Positions 1 through 8,953 are shown, counted from the first letter of the stretch. The stretch is DNA of 64,000 nucleotides from Rhizobium deserti (GCF_004358025.1 NZ_SMTL01000001.1:1178001-1242000); one strand, 5' to 3'. The notes: generated from the letters alone by a model not told the origin. Numbers and translations are program-made.

Positions 1-901
1 CGCCAAAACCGCTCAAATCGGGGCCGATCGTGCCACGCGCCTCGGTGCCCGAAATCGCATGGCAGGCGGAACAGCCGTGCTTGAGAAACAGCGCCAGACC
101 TTCGGCGTCGCGGGCTCCGTCGAAGCTGGCGCGCGCCTTTGTCCAGTCCTCGAAAGCTCCAGGCTCCATGGCGACCACGGTAAATGCCATGAAGGCATGC
201 GAGGGGCCGCAGAATTCGGCGCAGACGCCCCGATAAGTGCCGGGCTTTTCCGCCATCAGCGTCAGATGGTTTTCTCGCCCGGGGATGACATCCATCTTAC
301 CGCCGAGGACGGGAATCCAGAAGGAATGGATGACATCCGGTGATGTCAGCTTGAAGAGGACACGCTCGCCGACCGGCACCCGCACCTCGTTTGCCGTCTC
401 GAAGGCCGCAGATCCCTCCGCGTTCTGGTAGCGTACGCGCCACCAGAACTGCTCGCCGGCCACGTCGATCGTCCTCAGTCTCGCATTCGCTTCTCCGAAG
501 CCGGGACGGATATTCGGCATCAGCCAGACCGCATAGGAAAGCAGGGCGCCGAGGACAATCGTGGGAAAGACTACGCCGCACCACAGAATGATCCGGCTGG
601 CCTGTCCGGCGTCATAGGCGTGCTTTTTGCGGCTCGCATAGAACAGGATGCCGACGACGCTGCACCAGATCAGGGCGCCGCCGACCACCATAGTGAAAAA
701 CAGAATTGCTACGTCCTCGGCCTCAGGCCCGGCAGGATCGAGCGCAGACTGAGGTCCCGAACAGGAGCAAAGGAGGGAAGCAGCGAGCATCAGTCCCGCA
801 CGGTAAAAACTGCGGGCATCTGCGCGATCGGTTATTCGGCCGATAAACAGTCTTGATCGGATTGGCCAGCATTCGGAGCCGGTCAAGCGGTCATCAGTCA
901 T
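1..901 (-). CDS. coxB: Cytochrome c oxidase subunit II with fused cytochrome c domain (caa3 type), 3' end outside window
   Basis: This subunit accepts electrons and passes them through the CuA centre to subunit I of a haem-copper terminal oxidase in the membrane. About 300 residues are visible and the gene runs off the left edge. A leader ending in LLCSC resembles a lipobox. Two membrane helices follow, then a cupredoxin domain with CuA ligands in CAEFCGPSHAFM. A CSACH haem-binding motif near the edge shows the fused cytochrome c. The ATG at 901 was chosen because AAGG lies just upstream; an ATG at 790, directly before the signal segment, is the alternative. A perfect EcfG-type promoter lies 59 bases upstream of 901. 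The remaining oxidase genes would be to the left. Confidence 0.9.
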   Translation of the reverse strand, partial: MTDDRLTGSECWPIRSRLFIGRITDRADARSFYRAGLMLAASLLCSCSGPQSALDPAGPEAEDVAILFFTMVVGGALIWCSVVGILFYASRKKHAYDAGQASRIILWCGVVFPTIVLGALLSYAVWLMPNIRPGFGEANARLRTIDVAGEQFWWRVRYQNAEGSAAFETANEVRVPVGERVLFKLTSPDVIHSFWIPVLGGKMDVIPGRENHLTLMAEKPGTYRGVCAEFCGPSHAFMAFTVVAMEPGAFEDWTKARASFDGARDAEGLALFLKHGCSACHAISGTEARGTIGPDLSGFG

Positions 902-959
902 CCGGCCTTATCCGTCGATTGGCTTCCGCTACTGGATGCGGTCGTGATCAATCGCGCTC

Positions 960-984
960 AACGCCTTGCCTTTGCATTTGTTCC
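960..984 (-). promoter_or_regulatory. EcfG-type stress promoter for coxB
   Basis: On the minus strand, GGAAC (980-984) is followed by 16 bases and CGTT (960-963). This is an exact match to the GGAAC-N16/17-CGTT consensus of EcfG sigma factors in Rhizobiales. It stands back to back with the next promoter. Confidence 0.75.
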
Positions 985-1023
985 ACGGCGCTTCTCACGA
1001 AATATGGCGACCTGCAAAAAGGT

Positions 1024-1048
1024 GGAACCAATGCCCTGAACAAAGGTT
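1024..1048 (+). promoter_or_regulatory. EcfG-type stress promoter for the small gene at 1099 and pfpI
   Basis: GGAAC (1024-1028), 16 bases, GGTT (1045-1048). It lies 51 bases before the ATG at 1099, which supports that start and the reality of the small gene. Confidence 0.7.
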
Positions 1049-1098
1049 TGCTTCCTATGGTCGGGCCGACCGCCCGCCTCCACAACGGGAGATTGATC

Positions 1099-1296
1099 AT
1101 GCGACACATTTTCCAACTGCTGAAAAACCGGCTGATGAACAGCGACCAGAAGAAGACCTTCGCGGTTGCACATCCCCAGGAACTGCAAGCCGTCGCGCCG
1201 GAAGCTGTCGTGCTGCCCCTCCCCAAGGCGACCCGCGAGGAAATCCGCGTCCCTGCCTCGATCAACGGCCGGGATCTTTCCACCGGACGCCTTTGA
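1099..1296 (+). CDS. Small protein of unknown function, 65 aa
   Basis: I do not recognise this protein. It is short and charged, starts MRHIFQLLKNRL and ends DLSTGRL, and has no membrane segment. The frame is open further upstream, even into the coxB leader region, but the ATG at 1099 has a GGGAGA-like ribosome site and sits 51 bases after an EcfG-type promoter. It ends 33 bases before the DJ-1/PfpI gene, so the two are probably co-transcribed and stress-induced. Confidence 0.6.
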   Translation: MRHIFQLLKNRLMNSDQKKTFAVAHPQELQAVAPEAVVLPLPKATREEIRVPASINGRDLSTGRL

Positions 1297-1329
1297 AGAT
1301 CTGAAATCACATACCGAAAGGAACAAAGC

Positions 1330-1890
1330 ATGGCCGAGATCAAATCCGCCTCTATCCTTATTCTCGCAACCGACGGCTACGAACGTTCGGAGCTGCGGGT
1401 GCCGCTTGACGAACTCAGGAAACGCGGCGCCGTCGTGAAGATTGCTTCGATCAAGACCGGGGAGATCAAGAGCTGGGACGAAAAAGATTGGGGTGACACC
1501 GTTCCCGTCGACCTGGAGGCCAAGAACGTCCGGGCTGAGGACTTCGATGCACTGGTTTTGCCTGGCGGCCAGATCAATCCTGATTTTTTACGGGTCAACG
1601 AGGATGCGGTCCAGGTTGTGCGTGATTTCATCAAAAGCGGCAAGCCGGTCGCTGCCATCTGCCATGGCCCCTGGCTGCTGATCGAGGCGGACGCCCTGCG
1701 AGGCCGCAAGGCCACCTCCTACCACTCCATCCGCACCGATATTCGCAATGCCGGCGCCTCCTGGCGGGACGAAGCCGTGGTGGTCGACAATGGCATCATC
1801 ACGTCCCGCTCGCCGGAAGACCTGGAGCAGTTCATCGACAAGATCGTCGAGGAGGTCGAGGAAGGCCGCCACAACCGGCGCGCCGCCTGA
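1330..1890 (+). CDS. DJ-1/PfpI family protein (putative glyoxalase, deglycase or protease)
   Basis: The 186-residue length and fold signatures match the PfpI/YhbO branch of the DJ-1 superfamily, whose members act on reactive carbonyls or damaged proteins in the cytoplasm. The nucleophile is Cys111 in AAICHGPW, with His112 beside it, and an acidic residue in TDGYERSE near residue 18 fits the usual Glu. The start has an AAGGAA ribosome site. It follows the small gene at 1099 and is likely under the same stress promoter. The true substrate cannot be told from sequence. Confidence 0.9.
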   Translation: MAEIKSASILILATDGYERSELRVPLDELRKRGAVVKIASIKTGEIKSWDEKDWGDTVPVDLEAKNVRAEDFDALVLPGGQINPDFLRVNEDAVQVVRDFIKSGKPVAAICHGPWLLIEADALRGRKATSYHSIRTDIRNAGASWRDEAVVVDNGIITSRSPEDLEQFIDKIVEEVEEGRHNRRAA

Positions 1891-1916
1891 TCGCACAACT
1901 CGCTTAATGAGATAGG

Positions 1917-1946
1917 ATGGCCGCCTGCAGCTGTACAGGCGGTCAT
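1917..1946. terminator. Hairpin between convergent genes
   Basis: An 11-bp stem (one G-T pair) with an 8-base loop lies between the stop of the pfpI-like gene and the stop of topoisomerase IB, and overlaps the latter. No clear T run follows on either strand. Confidence 0.4.
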
Positions 1947-3040
1947 TCCGTCTCGGCGTTGATCTTCGACGCTTCCTTCAGGAAAGCCAGCAGCCGCTGC
2001 TCGCTCGCCCTCAAGCCCTTCGGCCCGTTCAGATATGTCTTTTCGGCGAGCAGCTTTTCAACTGGCGAGACGTCCTCCGAGAGCGCCAATATGCTCGGAT
2101 GGATATAGCTGGTGCGACAAACGGCAGGCGTATTGTGGAGCGCATCGGATGCCGCTTTGCAAATCGCCTTGATCTTTGGCCGGCTGTGTTCCTCCTCGAC
2201 GATCCGCCACGCTTCTATCAAGGCCGCCAAACTGCCGCCCCAGGTGCGAAACGTCTTTGCCGAGATCGAAAAGCCCGCTGCTTTTGCGAGATAAGCGTTG
2301 AGGCGACCGGAATCGACTGGATGTGGGGTGCCGTTCTCGTCAGGCCAGGAAAAGAGCTGGCGGCCCGGTAGGTCGGCGATCTCTTCAAAGATGCGCTGCA
2401 GCCGTGGATGCTTGACCGTATGTTGGACGCGCTTGCCGCCCTTTGCAGTAAAACGCAGCAGCACAGAGCCATCGGAAAGCTTCATATGACGCTTCAGGAG
2501 CGTCGTCGCTCCGTACGTCTTGTTCTCCTTGGCATAAAGGCGGTTGCCGACCCGCAGATGGGTTGCGTCCATCAGTGCGACGAGCGCGGCCAGGACTGCA
2601 TCCGCCTTATCGAGCCCCAATTCCAAGTCTCGCTGAACCTTGCGGCGGATGCGCGGAAGCGCCTCCCCGAAGCGGACGAGCTGATCAAACTTGCGCTCGC
2701 TGCGGAAGCTCTGCCAGTCCGCATGATAACGGTACTGCTTGCGCCCGCGCGAATCCACACCCGTCGCCTGAAGATGACCGCGCGGATCAAGACAGATCCA
2801 GACATTGTCATAGGCAGGCGGTAAGCCCAACGCTGCGATCCGCCGCCTTTCGGCTTCGTCGGATAGAAGCTTTCCGTCCGGCAGCTTGTAGCAAAAACCC
2901 TTGCCGCGGCGAAGCCGCCGAATGCCCGGCTGCACGTCGCTCACATAGGTAAGGCCGATTGCTTCGAGAAAATCCGGATCGACATCGATCGTCGTTGTTG
3001 TTGTTGCCGTGGCTGTAGTGGTGGTGATCGTCGCATCCAT
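1943..3040 (-). CDS. DNA topoisomerase IB (poxvirus type)
   Basis: This 365-residue enzyme relaxes supercoiled DNA through a transient 3'-phosphotyrosine link. The N-terminal domain (about 20-110) and the catalytic domain are both present. The nucleophile is Tyr312 in CRTSYIHP, and Arg265 lies in KTFRTWGG. The first 20 residues are a threonine-rich run, encoded by a simple repeat, that precedes the usual family start. An exact EcfG-type promoter ends 9 bases before the ATG and no ribosome site is visible, so the mRNA may be leaderless. Bacterial TopIB genes are accessory and often stress-linked, which fits this promoter. Confidence 0.92.
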   Translation of the reverse strand: MDATITTTTATATTTTTIDVDPDFLEAIGLTYVSDVQPGIRRLRRGKGFCYKLPDGKLLSDEAERRRIAALGLPPAYDNVWICLDPRGHLQATGVDSRGRKQYRYHADWQSFRSERKFDQLVRFGEALPRIRRKVQRDLELGLDKADAVLAALVALMDATHLRVGNRLYAKENKTYGATTLLKRHMKLSDGSVLLRFTAKGGKRVQHTVKHPRLQRIFEEIADLPGRQLFSWPDENGTPHPVDSGRLNAYLAKAAGFSISAKTFRTWGGSLAALIEAWRIVEEEHSRPKIKAICKAASDALHNTPAVCRTSYIHPSILALSEDVSPVEKLLAEKTYLNGPKGLRASEQRLLAFLKEASKINAETE

Positions 3041-3048
3041 GCGCGCTT

Positions 3049-3073
3049 AACGGAGCACAAACTGCTTCGTTCC
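3049..3073 (-). promoter_or_regulatory. EcfG-type stress promoter for topoisomerase IB
   Basis: Minus strand: GGAAC (3069-3073), 16 bases, CGTT (3049-3052). It matches the consensus exactly and lies unusually close to the start codon at 3040. Confidence 0.72.
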
Positions 3074-3103
3074 CCTCGCTGATATCGAGGAGCTGAGATC
3101 GGC

Positions 3104-4822
3104 TCAGATGGCGATGTCGGCCGGGCTCTCCACAAGCTCGTTGCGCTCGAAGGCGGAACGCGGCGCCGTCAGGCTCCAGCGAAGGCCTTGCGGATTATAA
3201 TCCACCTCCACCTGGCCGCCAAAGGCTGCCGCGGCATGGCGCCGGATGATCGTCGTACCGAAGCCCGCTTGGGTCGGCTCGCGGACGGGCGGGCCGTCCT
3301 TCTCTTCCCAGCTGAGCTGAAGCAGAGGGCCGTCTTCCGTTCCCCCTGGGAGATCGACCCAGGTAATGCAAACTTTGCCATACTGGGTAGAAAGCGCGCC
3401 GTATTTGACGCAATTGGTAGCCAGTTCATGGAGAATAAGGCCGAAATTCTGGACGGCTTCGGCTTTGAGCATGAAGTCGGTCCCGTTCAGCTCGACCCGG
3501 TCGGCCACGTCGGCGAACGTGCTCATATGGATTTCGATGACTCGGTGGATCGACACGCCTGCCCATTGTTCCCTTGCCAAGGCCTCGATCGATTTACCAA
3601 GACCCTGCAGGCGCGTGCCAATTGCCTTTTGGAAGTCCTCCATGCTGGTGCCTTTACGGCCAAGCTGGCGCATCATCGCCTGCACCAGGGTGAGGATATT
3701 CTTCGTGCGGTGAACGAGTTCGTGGAGGATCAGATGGATCCGGTCTTCCGCCTGGCTGCGGTCAAAGGATGCATTGGACAAGGCGATCGCCACCTGATTG
3801 GCCTCGCGGATCTTTGTTTCCACCGGCGAAACGATCTCCCCCTTGCCGATCCGCTCGGCCATTTCGGCGATCTGCTGAATGGGGATGCGGAGCTGGCGGC
3901 CGACCAGCCAAGCGATCAGCATGCCGACAGCAAGGAAGACTGCGCCGCCCGCGATCAGCTGCCGCCACGTGGTCAGGATGCTCGCCTGGGCTGTGTCGAT
4001 CGGCCCCCAGACAACAGCCTTCCAGGTCCAGCCGGTGATCTGTGCATAACCGTACATCTGCTTCAGGTCGCCCTCGACATCCTCGATCGTGCCTTTGAAA
4101 CCGGTCATCAAGCGCAGCGTTTCGGCTGGAAAGGCCGAGCCCTGCGCGAGGTTTTGGGCGCCGACGGAGGTGACGACACGGCCCGCTCCATCGACAACGG
4201 CGGCCGACCAGCCCTTTGGAAGGCCGTCGATGGAGATCAGCTTCTTTAGATCCTCGGCATCCTGGGTAATGATCATGGCGGCGCCGGAATAGGATATGTC
4301 CTTCGGTAGCGGCATCGCCACATTGAACACCCATCTGCCACTGGTCGCACCCAGGAAGACGGGAGAGGCTTCCGTGACACCGGAACGCAGCACCGATTGT
4401 AGCGCCGGCATGTTGCCGGTTTTTCCCAAAGGCGTGCCAAACGGCACCCTGGTATTGAGGCGCAGCTGGCCGTCCGCATTCACCAGGATAACGTAGAGCG
4501 AGTTTGATTTTAGGCTGTTCTGCGTGCGGTTATGAAAGGAGCGCAGATCTCCCGCCTCCAGTTCGGGGGAGGTCACAAGCAGGCGCAGCGTCGTTGCCAT
4601 GTCCTGGAGCTCACGATCGACCGAACGGGCAATCAGCTGGGCATCCTCTGCCGTCTGGCTCGACAGGATTTCCCGCTCATGATCTTCGAGCTGCAGCATC
4701 AGGAAGCCGACAAAGATGAGCAGAGGCAAGGCAACGCCTGCCGCCAGGGCGACAAGGTAAGTCCCTATCGATGCCGTCGGAAGCCAGCGCGAAATTCTAA
4801 GCATTTCGCCTGCCCGTCCCAA
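3104..4822 (-). CDS. Membrane sensor histidine kinase, HWE/HisKA_2 family
   Basis: A 572-residue sensor kinase. A helix at about 20-42, an extracytoplasmic Cache-like region to about 285, a second helix at 288-308 and a HAMP-like linker precede the kinase core. The phosphoacceptor is probably His371 in HELVHRTKN, and the ATP-binding N box is HELATNCVKYG. This HisKA_2/HWE layout is the class that, in alphaproteobacteria, often phosphorylates PhyR and so opens the EcfG stress response. No response regulator lies beside it. The partner is inferred from the family and from the surrounding stress promoters, not shown. Confidence 0.88.
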   Translation of the reverse strand: MGRAGEMLRISRWLPTASIGTYLVALAAGVALPLLIFVGFLMLQLEDHEREILSSQTAEDAQLIARSVDRELQDMATTLRLLVTSPELEAGDLRSFHNRTQNSLKSNSLYVILVNADGQLRLNTRVPFGTPLGKTGNMPALQSVLRSGVTEASPVFLGATSGRWVFNVAMPLPKDISYSGAAMIITQDAEDLKKLISIDGLPKGWSAAVVDGAGRVVTSVGAQNLAQGSAFPAETLRLMTGFKGTIEDVEGDLKQMYGYAQITGWTWKAVVWGPIDTAQASILTTWRQLIAGGAVFLAVGMLIAWLVGRQLRIPIQQIAEMAERIGKGEIVSPVETKIREANQVAIALSNASFDRSQAEDRIHLILHELVHRTKNILTLVQAMMRQLGRKGTSMEDFQKAIGTRLQGLGKSIEALAREQWAGVSIHRVIEIHMSTFADVADRVELNGTDFMLKAEAVQNFGLILHELATNCVKYGALSTQYGKVCITWVDLPGGTEDGPLLQLSWEEKDGPPVREPTQAGFGTTIIRRHAAAAFGGQVEVDYNPQGLRWSLTAPRSAFERNELVESPADIAI

Positions 4823-5051
4823 AGCATATCACGCAGGTCCTGTGCGACCCGCCCGAACATGACATCCCTTATCCCGCCCCTTGCTAATATAACAACGGGT
4901 ATTTCTAACTGGTTTTGGAAGATGGGCCAAGGATTGATTGGCGCGCGGGAACCTTTTCCCGCCCGCTTGTGATTGCGGGCAGGTAAAGCTGTACCAAATG
5001 CAATCACACCGGTAGACATGGTCGCATTGGTTGGGCGTCGCCCCTGAGCAG

Positions 5052-5864
5052 CTAGACTGTCGTCGAGCCGGTCAGGCTGTCGCTAGAGCCATTGTTGAGC
5101 CGCAGATTGTTCTGCACATGCCGCACGCCGGATACGTCATCGGCCAGATCTTCGGCGCGGCGCTTGTCCAGGCGGCTGGACACGAAGCCATCCAGGGTGA
5201 CCTCCCCACCCTTCACTGTGACGGTGATGTTGGACGCATCCAGCATCGGATCGTCGCTCAATCTGTCGTTGATATCCTCTTCAATGCGTGCGTCGGAGCG
5301 CTGATAGCCCTTAGGGCCCTTGCCGCGATGTTCATCGATGGCGCGGCGTTGCTCGGCACCTCGGTCGCCGAGCCAAGAAGCAACCTCGTCGCCGGCACGC
5401 TCCATGAAGCCGCGGCGATGATCAGCCTTCTCGGAATCCCCCTGCCGTGGATCCGAGCTATACCGATCCGGGCCGGCGCGATGCTCCAGTCCGGAACCAT
5501 AGCGGTCGCCAGAGGCTCGGGTATTGCGAAGATGGTTCGGCTGGTAGCTGAAGGAAGACGGATCTGCCCGGTAGGATTCACGCGCCCATACCCGCGACTG
5601 GTCGTTGTCGCCATAGCCGCTCTGGTAGCTGAAGTCCTCTCGCCCGCGCTGGTCGCCGCGCCCGTTTTGGGGCTGCCGGGCACGATCGCTTTGGTCGCGG
5701 CCACCATAGCCATCATCGCTGCTGCGCTGGTAGTCGCCGAAACCGCGCACATAGCCTGTGTCGCCTTCCCGGTATTCCTGGGAGGATTGCCGGGCCGGAT
5801 CGCGCTCTTCGCGGGCACGATCGTTTCGATACCCGCCCGATGGGGAATAGGGTCCATTCGCCAT
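5052..5864 (-). CDS. BON-domain protein with long hydrophilic N-terminal region
   Basis: The 270-residue product has an unusual disordered first two thirds rich in Arg, Asp, Gly, Ser and Tyr, with no obvious signal peptide. A single BON domain at the C-terminus (from about DARIEEDINDRL to HVQNNLRL) resembles OsmY-type phospholipid-binding domains. The ATG at 5864 has GAGGAG just upstream; the frame is open further, but that extension lacks a ribosome site. An EcfG-type promoter lies about 50 bases upstream. A role in envelope stress is plausible but unproven. Confidence 0.8.
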   Translation of the reverse strand: MANGPYSPSGGYRNDRAREERDPARQSSQEYREGDTGYVRGFGDYQRSSDDGYGGRDQSDRARQPQNGRGDQRGREDFSYQSGYGDNDQSRVWARESYRADPSSFSYQPNHLRNTRASGDRYGSGLEHRAGPDRYSSDPRQGDSEKADHRRGFMERAGDEVASWLGDRGAEQRRAIDEHRGKGPKGYQRSDARIEEDINDRLSDDPMLDASNITVTVKGGEVTLDGFVSSRLDKRRAEDLADDVSGVRHVQNNLRLNNGSSDSLTGSTTV

Positions 5865-5912
5865 TGTTTGTCTCCTCGATTGCATTGGTTCCTCAATGGG
5901 GAACACCAACGG

Positions 5913-5937
5913 AACCACGCCTTCGGAGGAATGTTCC
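5913..5937 (-). promoter_or_regulatory. EcfG-type stress promoter for the BON protein
   Basis: Minus strand: GGAAC (5933-5937), 16 bases, GGTT (5913-5916), about 50 bases before the start at 5864. Confidence 0.7.
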
Positions 5938-5990
5938 TGTGTTTCGACAGGTTCGGCGCTTGAGCTTGAGCCGATTTTTCGCGCGATCGC

Positions 5991-7088
5991 TCAGACGACC
6001 CGATGACCGGTTTCGGGGTCGAAGACGACGGCTTTGTCGAGATTGAAGGCGAAGCGGAATGTCTGGCCGAGTTCGACCACCACTTCGGCGCGGGTTCGGG
6101 CGGTGAAGCTTGCACCGTCGATTTTGCCGGTCACGAATGTGTCGGAACCCGTCGGCTCGATCATCGTCACCTCGGCTTCCACATGGGCGATCGCGCGGGC
6201 CGTCGGGTCGACCAGGCCGTCATCGGTAATCGCTTCCGGGCGCAAGCCGAGAATAACGTCCTTGCCCGCAGGCAAGGCGGAGCTGATCGACGGCGGCATA
6301 GGCACGGTAACACCGCCATTGCCGAACAGCGCGATACCGCCGCCGGCGGTGACCTTGCCCTTCAGCATATTCATGGCTGGCGAACCCATAAAGTCGGCAA
6401 CAAAAAGATTGGCCGGACGATTGTAGATTTCCGCCGGGGTGCCGACCTGCTGGACCATGCCCTCCTTGAGGACGACGATCTTCGTCGCCAGCGTCATCGC
6501 CTCGATCTGGTCATGCGTCACGTAGACAATGGTGGCATGGGTGTTCTGATGCAGCGCCTTGATCTCGGCCCGGACTTCGACACGCAGCTTGGCATCGAGG
6601 TTGGACAGTGGCTCGTCGAACAGGAAGACGCGCGGCTGCCGCACCAGCGCCCGGCCCATGGCGACGCGCTGCCGCTGGCCGCCGGAAAGCTGGCTCGGGC
6701 GGCGCTTCAGGAGATGCTCGATCTGCAGCGTCTTTGCTACCTGGGCAACGGCCTTGGCCCGTTCTTCTTTGGCGACGCCGCGCATTTCCAACGCAAAGGC
6801 GATGTTCTCCTCGACCGTCATGTTCGGGTAAAGCGCATAGGACTGGAAGACCATGGCAATATCGCGCTGCGACGGGTGCAGGTCGTTGACCACCTGACCG
6901 TCGATGACGATGTCGCCCGATGTCAGCGGCAAGAGGCCCGCAATGGCGTTGAGCAAAGTCGATTTTCCGCAGCCGGACGGACCGACGAGAACAAGGAAGC
7001 CGCCTTTTTCCAGCTCAATGTCGATCCCCTTGAGGACTTCCACATTGCCGATCTTCTTGCGCAGGTTCTTGATTTGGAGAAAGCTCAT
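5991..7088 (-). CDS. Sugar ABC transporter ATP-binding protein (UgpC/MalK family)
   Basis: This 365-residue cytoplasmic ATPase drives the sugar importer encoded just upstream. Walker A is GPSGCGKST (36-44), the signature is LSGGQ (134-138), Walker B is VFLFDEP (154-160), and a C-terminal TOBE-type regulatory region follows, as usual for the MalK/UgpC branch. It is the last gene of a four-gene operon (binding protein, two permeases, ATPase) and starts 4 bases after the permease stop. Confidence 0.93.
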   Translation of the reverse strand: MSFLQIKNLRKKIGNVEVLKGIDIELEKGGFLVLVGPSGCGKSTLLNAIAGLLPLTSGDIVIDGQVVNDLHPSQRDIAMVFQSYALYPNMTVEENIAFALEMRGVAKEERAKAVAQVAKTLQIEHLLKRRPSQLSGGQRQRVAMGRALVRQPRVFLFDEPLSNLDAKLRVEVRAEIKALHQNTHATIVYVTHDQIEAMTLATKIVVLKEGMVQQVGTPAEIYNRPANLFVADFMGSPAMNMLKGKVTAGGGIALFGNGGVTVPMPPSISSALPAGKDVILGLRPEAITDDGLVDPTARAIAHVEAEVTMIEPTGSDTFVTGKIDGASFTARTRAEVVVELGQTFRFAFNLDKAVVFDPETGHRVV

Positions 7089-7092
7089 GGCG

Positions 7093-7974
7093 TCATCCCT
7101 TGACTGCGCCGGCCATCAGGCCGCGCACGAAATAGCGTCCGGCCACGATGTAGACGAACAGTGTCGGCAAGGCCGCGAACACGGCTGCCGCCATGTCCAC
7201 ATTGTACTCCTTGACCCCGGTGGAGGAGGAAACGAGGTTGTTGAGCGCCACCGTCATCGGCGAGGCTTCGCCGGACGAGAAGGAAACGCCGAACAGGAAG
7301 TCGTTCCAGATATTGGTGAACTGGTAGATCACCGTGACCACGATGATCGGCCCGGAACTCGGAAGCAGGATGCGCCAGAAGATCTTGAAGAAGCCGGCCC
7401 CGTCGATCATCGCCGCCTTGACCAGTTCGTCCGGGAACGCTTCGTAATAGTTGCGGAAGAACAGCGTCGTGAAGCCGAGACCATAGACGACGTGCACGAA
7501 AACGAGACCCGCGGTGGAATTGGAAAGACCGGCCGCCCCCAGCAGGCGCGCCATGGGGATCAGTACCGCCTGGAAGGGAATGAAGCAGGCAAACAGCATC
7601 ATCCCGAAGACAAGCTTGTGGCCCGGAAAGCGCCACTTGGTCAGCACATAGCCGTTGAGCGCGCCGAGCAGCGTGGATATCACCACGGCCGGAACGACCA
7701 TCTTGATGGAGTTCCAGAAGTAACCCTTGATACCGACGCAGGAGACGCCGATGCAGGCCTCGCCCCAGGCCTTGACCCAGGCGGCGATCGACGGATCGCC
7801 CGGCAGGGCGAGCATGTCGCCGCCACGGATCTCGTCGAGCGATTTCAGCGAGGTGGACAGCATCACGTAGAGCGGCAGCAGATAGACCAGCGCCAGGAAG
7901 ATCAGGGCGGCATAGATGACATAGCGGGCAGCGCGGGCCGAACCTGGGCTGACCGTCTCATGGGCGGCGCTCAT
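7093..7974 (-). CDS. Sugar ABC transporter permease (MalG type)
   Basis: A 293-residue inner-membrane permease with about six helices. The EAA-type cytoplasmic loop that contacts the ATPase is visible around DELVKAAMIDGAGFFKIFWR. Its start overlaps the stop of the upstream permease by 4 bases, a sign of translational coupling. It pairs with the permease at 7971-8897. Confidence 0.92.
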   Translation of the reverse strand: MSAAHETVSPGSARAARYVIYAALIFLALVYLLPLYVMLSTSLKSLDEIRGGDMLALPGDPSIAAWVKAWGEACIGVSCVGIKGYFWNSIKMVVPAVVISTLLGALNGYVLTKWRFPGHKLVFGMMLFACFIPFQAVLIPMARLLGAAGLSNSTAGLVFVHVVYGLGFTTLFFRNYYEAFPDELVKAAMIDGAGFFKIFWRILLPSSGPIIVVTVIYQFTNIWNDFLFGVSFSSGEASPMTVALNNLVSSSTGVKEYNVDMAAAVFAALPTLFVYIVAGRYFVRGLMAGAVKG

Positions 7975-8897
7975 TGGTTCTTCTCCCGCAATTCCGAATA
8001 AAGATAAGGGACGATGATGGCGGTAATGCCCATCAGCATCATTACGGCGCTCGCCGAGCCAACATTCATCTGGTTGCGCGTGAACGTGTAGGAATACATG
8101 AAGGTGGACGGAAGTTCGGTGGCATTGCCGGGTCCGCCTCCGGTTAGCGCGATCACCAGGTCGTAGGACTTGATCGCCATATGGGCGAGCACGATGAAGG
8201 CGGACAGGAAGACCGGCCGCAGCAGCGGAATGATGATGCGCCGATAGATCGATACGGTCGAGGCGCCGTCGATCTGGGCCGCCTTGATGATCTCGCCGTC
8301 AATGCCGCGAAGCCCGGCCAGGAACATCGCCATGACAAAGCCTGAGGCCTGCCAGACGCCGGCAATGACCACCGTATAGATCGCCATTTTGGGGTTGACC
8401 AGCCAGTCGAACTTGAAGCTTTCCCAGCCGAGATTGTGCATCGTGTTTTCAAGCCCGAGGCCGGGATTGAGGAACCATTTCCAGGCCGTGCCGGTGACCA
8501 CGAAGGACAGCGCCATCGGATAAAGGAAGATCGGCCGCAGCACGCCCTCGGCGCGGATCCGCTGGTCCATGAGGATCGCGATGAACAGTCCGATCGCGAT
8601 GCATATACCGATATAAAGGATACCGAAAATCGCCAGGTTCTGCATCGCCACATACCAGTTGGGCTGCGACCAGAGACGGTAATAGGCATCGAACCCGCCC
8701 CATTTGTAGATGGGCATCATTTTCGACGTGGTGAAGGACAGGTACACGGTCCACAGGATGAAGCCGTAGACGAACACCAGGATGATCGCGAAGGACGGCG
8801 CCAGAACGAGTTTCGGCAGCCCGTTGCGCAGCCCATCCGCCAAAGACGGTTTGCGCCTTTCGGGCACGACTACAGGCATGGGTTCAATCGTCGTCAT
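7971..8897 (-). CDS. Sugar ABC transporter permease (MalF type)
   Basis: A 308-residue permease of the MalF/UgpA type. One N-terminal helix follows a short cytoplasmic tail, and the EAA loop reads GEIIKAAQIDGASTVSIYRR. It lies second in the operon, 110 bases after the binding-protein gene, with a strong hairpin in the gap. The sequence resembles permeases of Pseudomonas and Thermus glucose/mannose importers more than maltose ones, by memory of the family. Confidence 0.92.
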   Translation of the reverse strand: MTTIEPMPVVVPERRKPSLADGLRNGLPKLVLAPSFAIILVFVYGFILWTVYLSFTTSKMMPIYKWGGFDAYYRLWSQPNWYVAMQNLAIFGILYIGICIAIGLFIAILMDQRIRAEGVLRPIFLYPMALSFVVTGTAWKWFLNPGLGLENTMHNLGWESFKFDWLVNPKMAIYTVVIAGVWQASGFVMAMFLAGLRGIDGEIIKAAQIDGASTVSIYRRIIIPLLRPVFLSAFIVLAHMAIKSYDLVIALTGGGPGNATELPSTFMYSYTFTRNQMNVGSASAVMMLMGITAIIVPYLYSELREKNQ

Positions 8898-8953
8898 CGC
8901 GTTCTCCGGCTGTCACCAGAAGGAAGAGCCACCGGCAAGCCGGGGAATTTGAA

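Noticed and set aside
2975-3040. CRISPR-like or tandem repeat near the topoisomerase start
   Set aside because: It is a short GTT/GGT simple repeat that codes for the Thr-rich N-terminus.
4945-4980. Terminator hairpins after the BON gene
   Set aside because: Several overlapping GC-rich hairpins are possible but none has a T run, and they lie over 70 bases from the stop.
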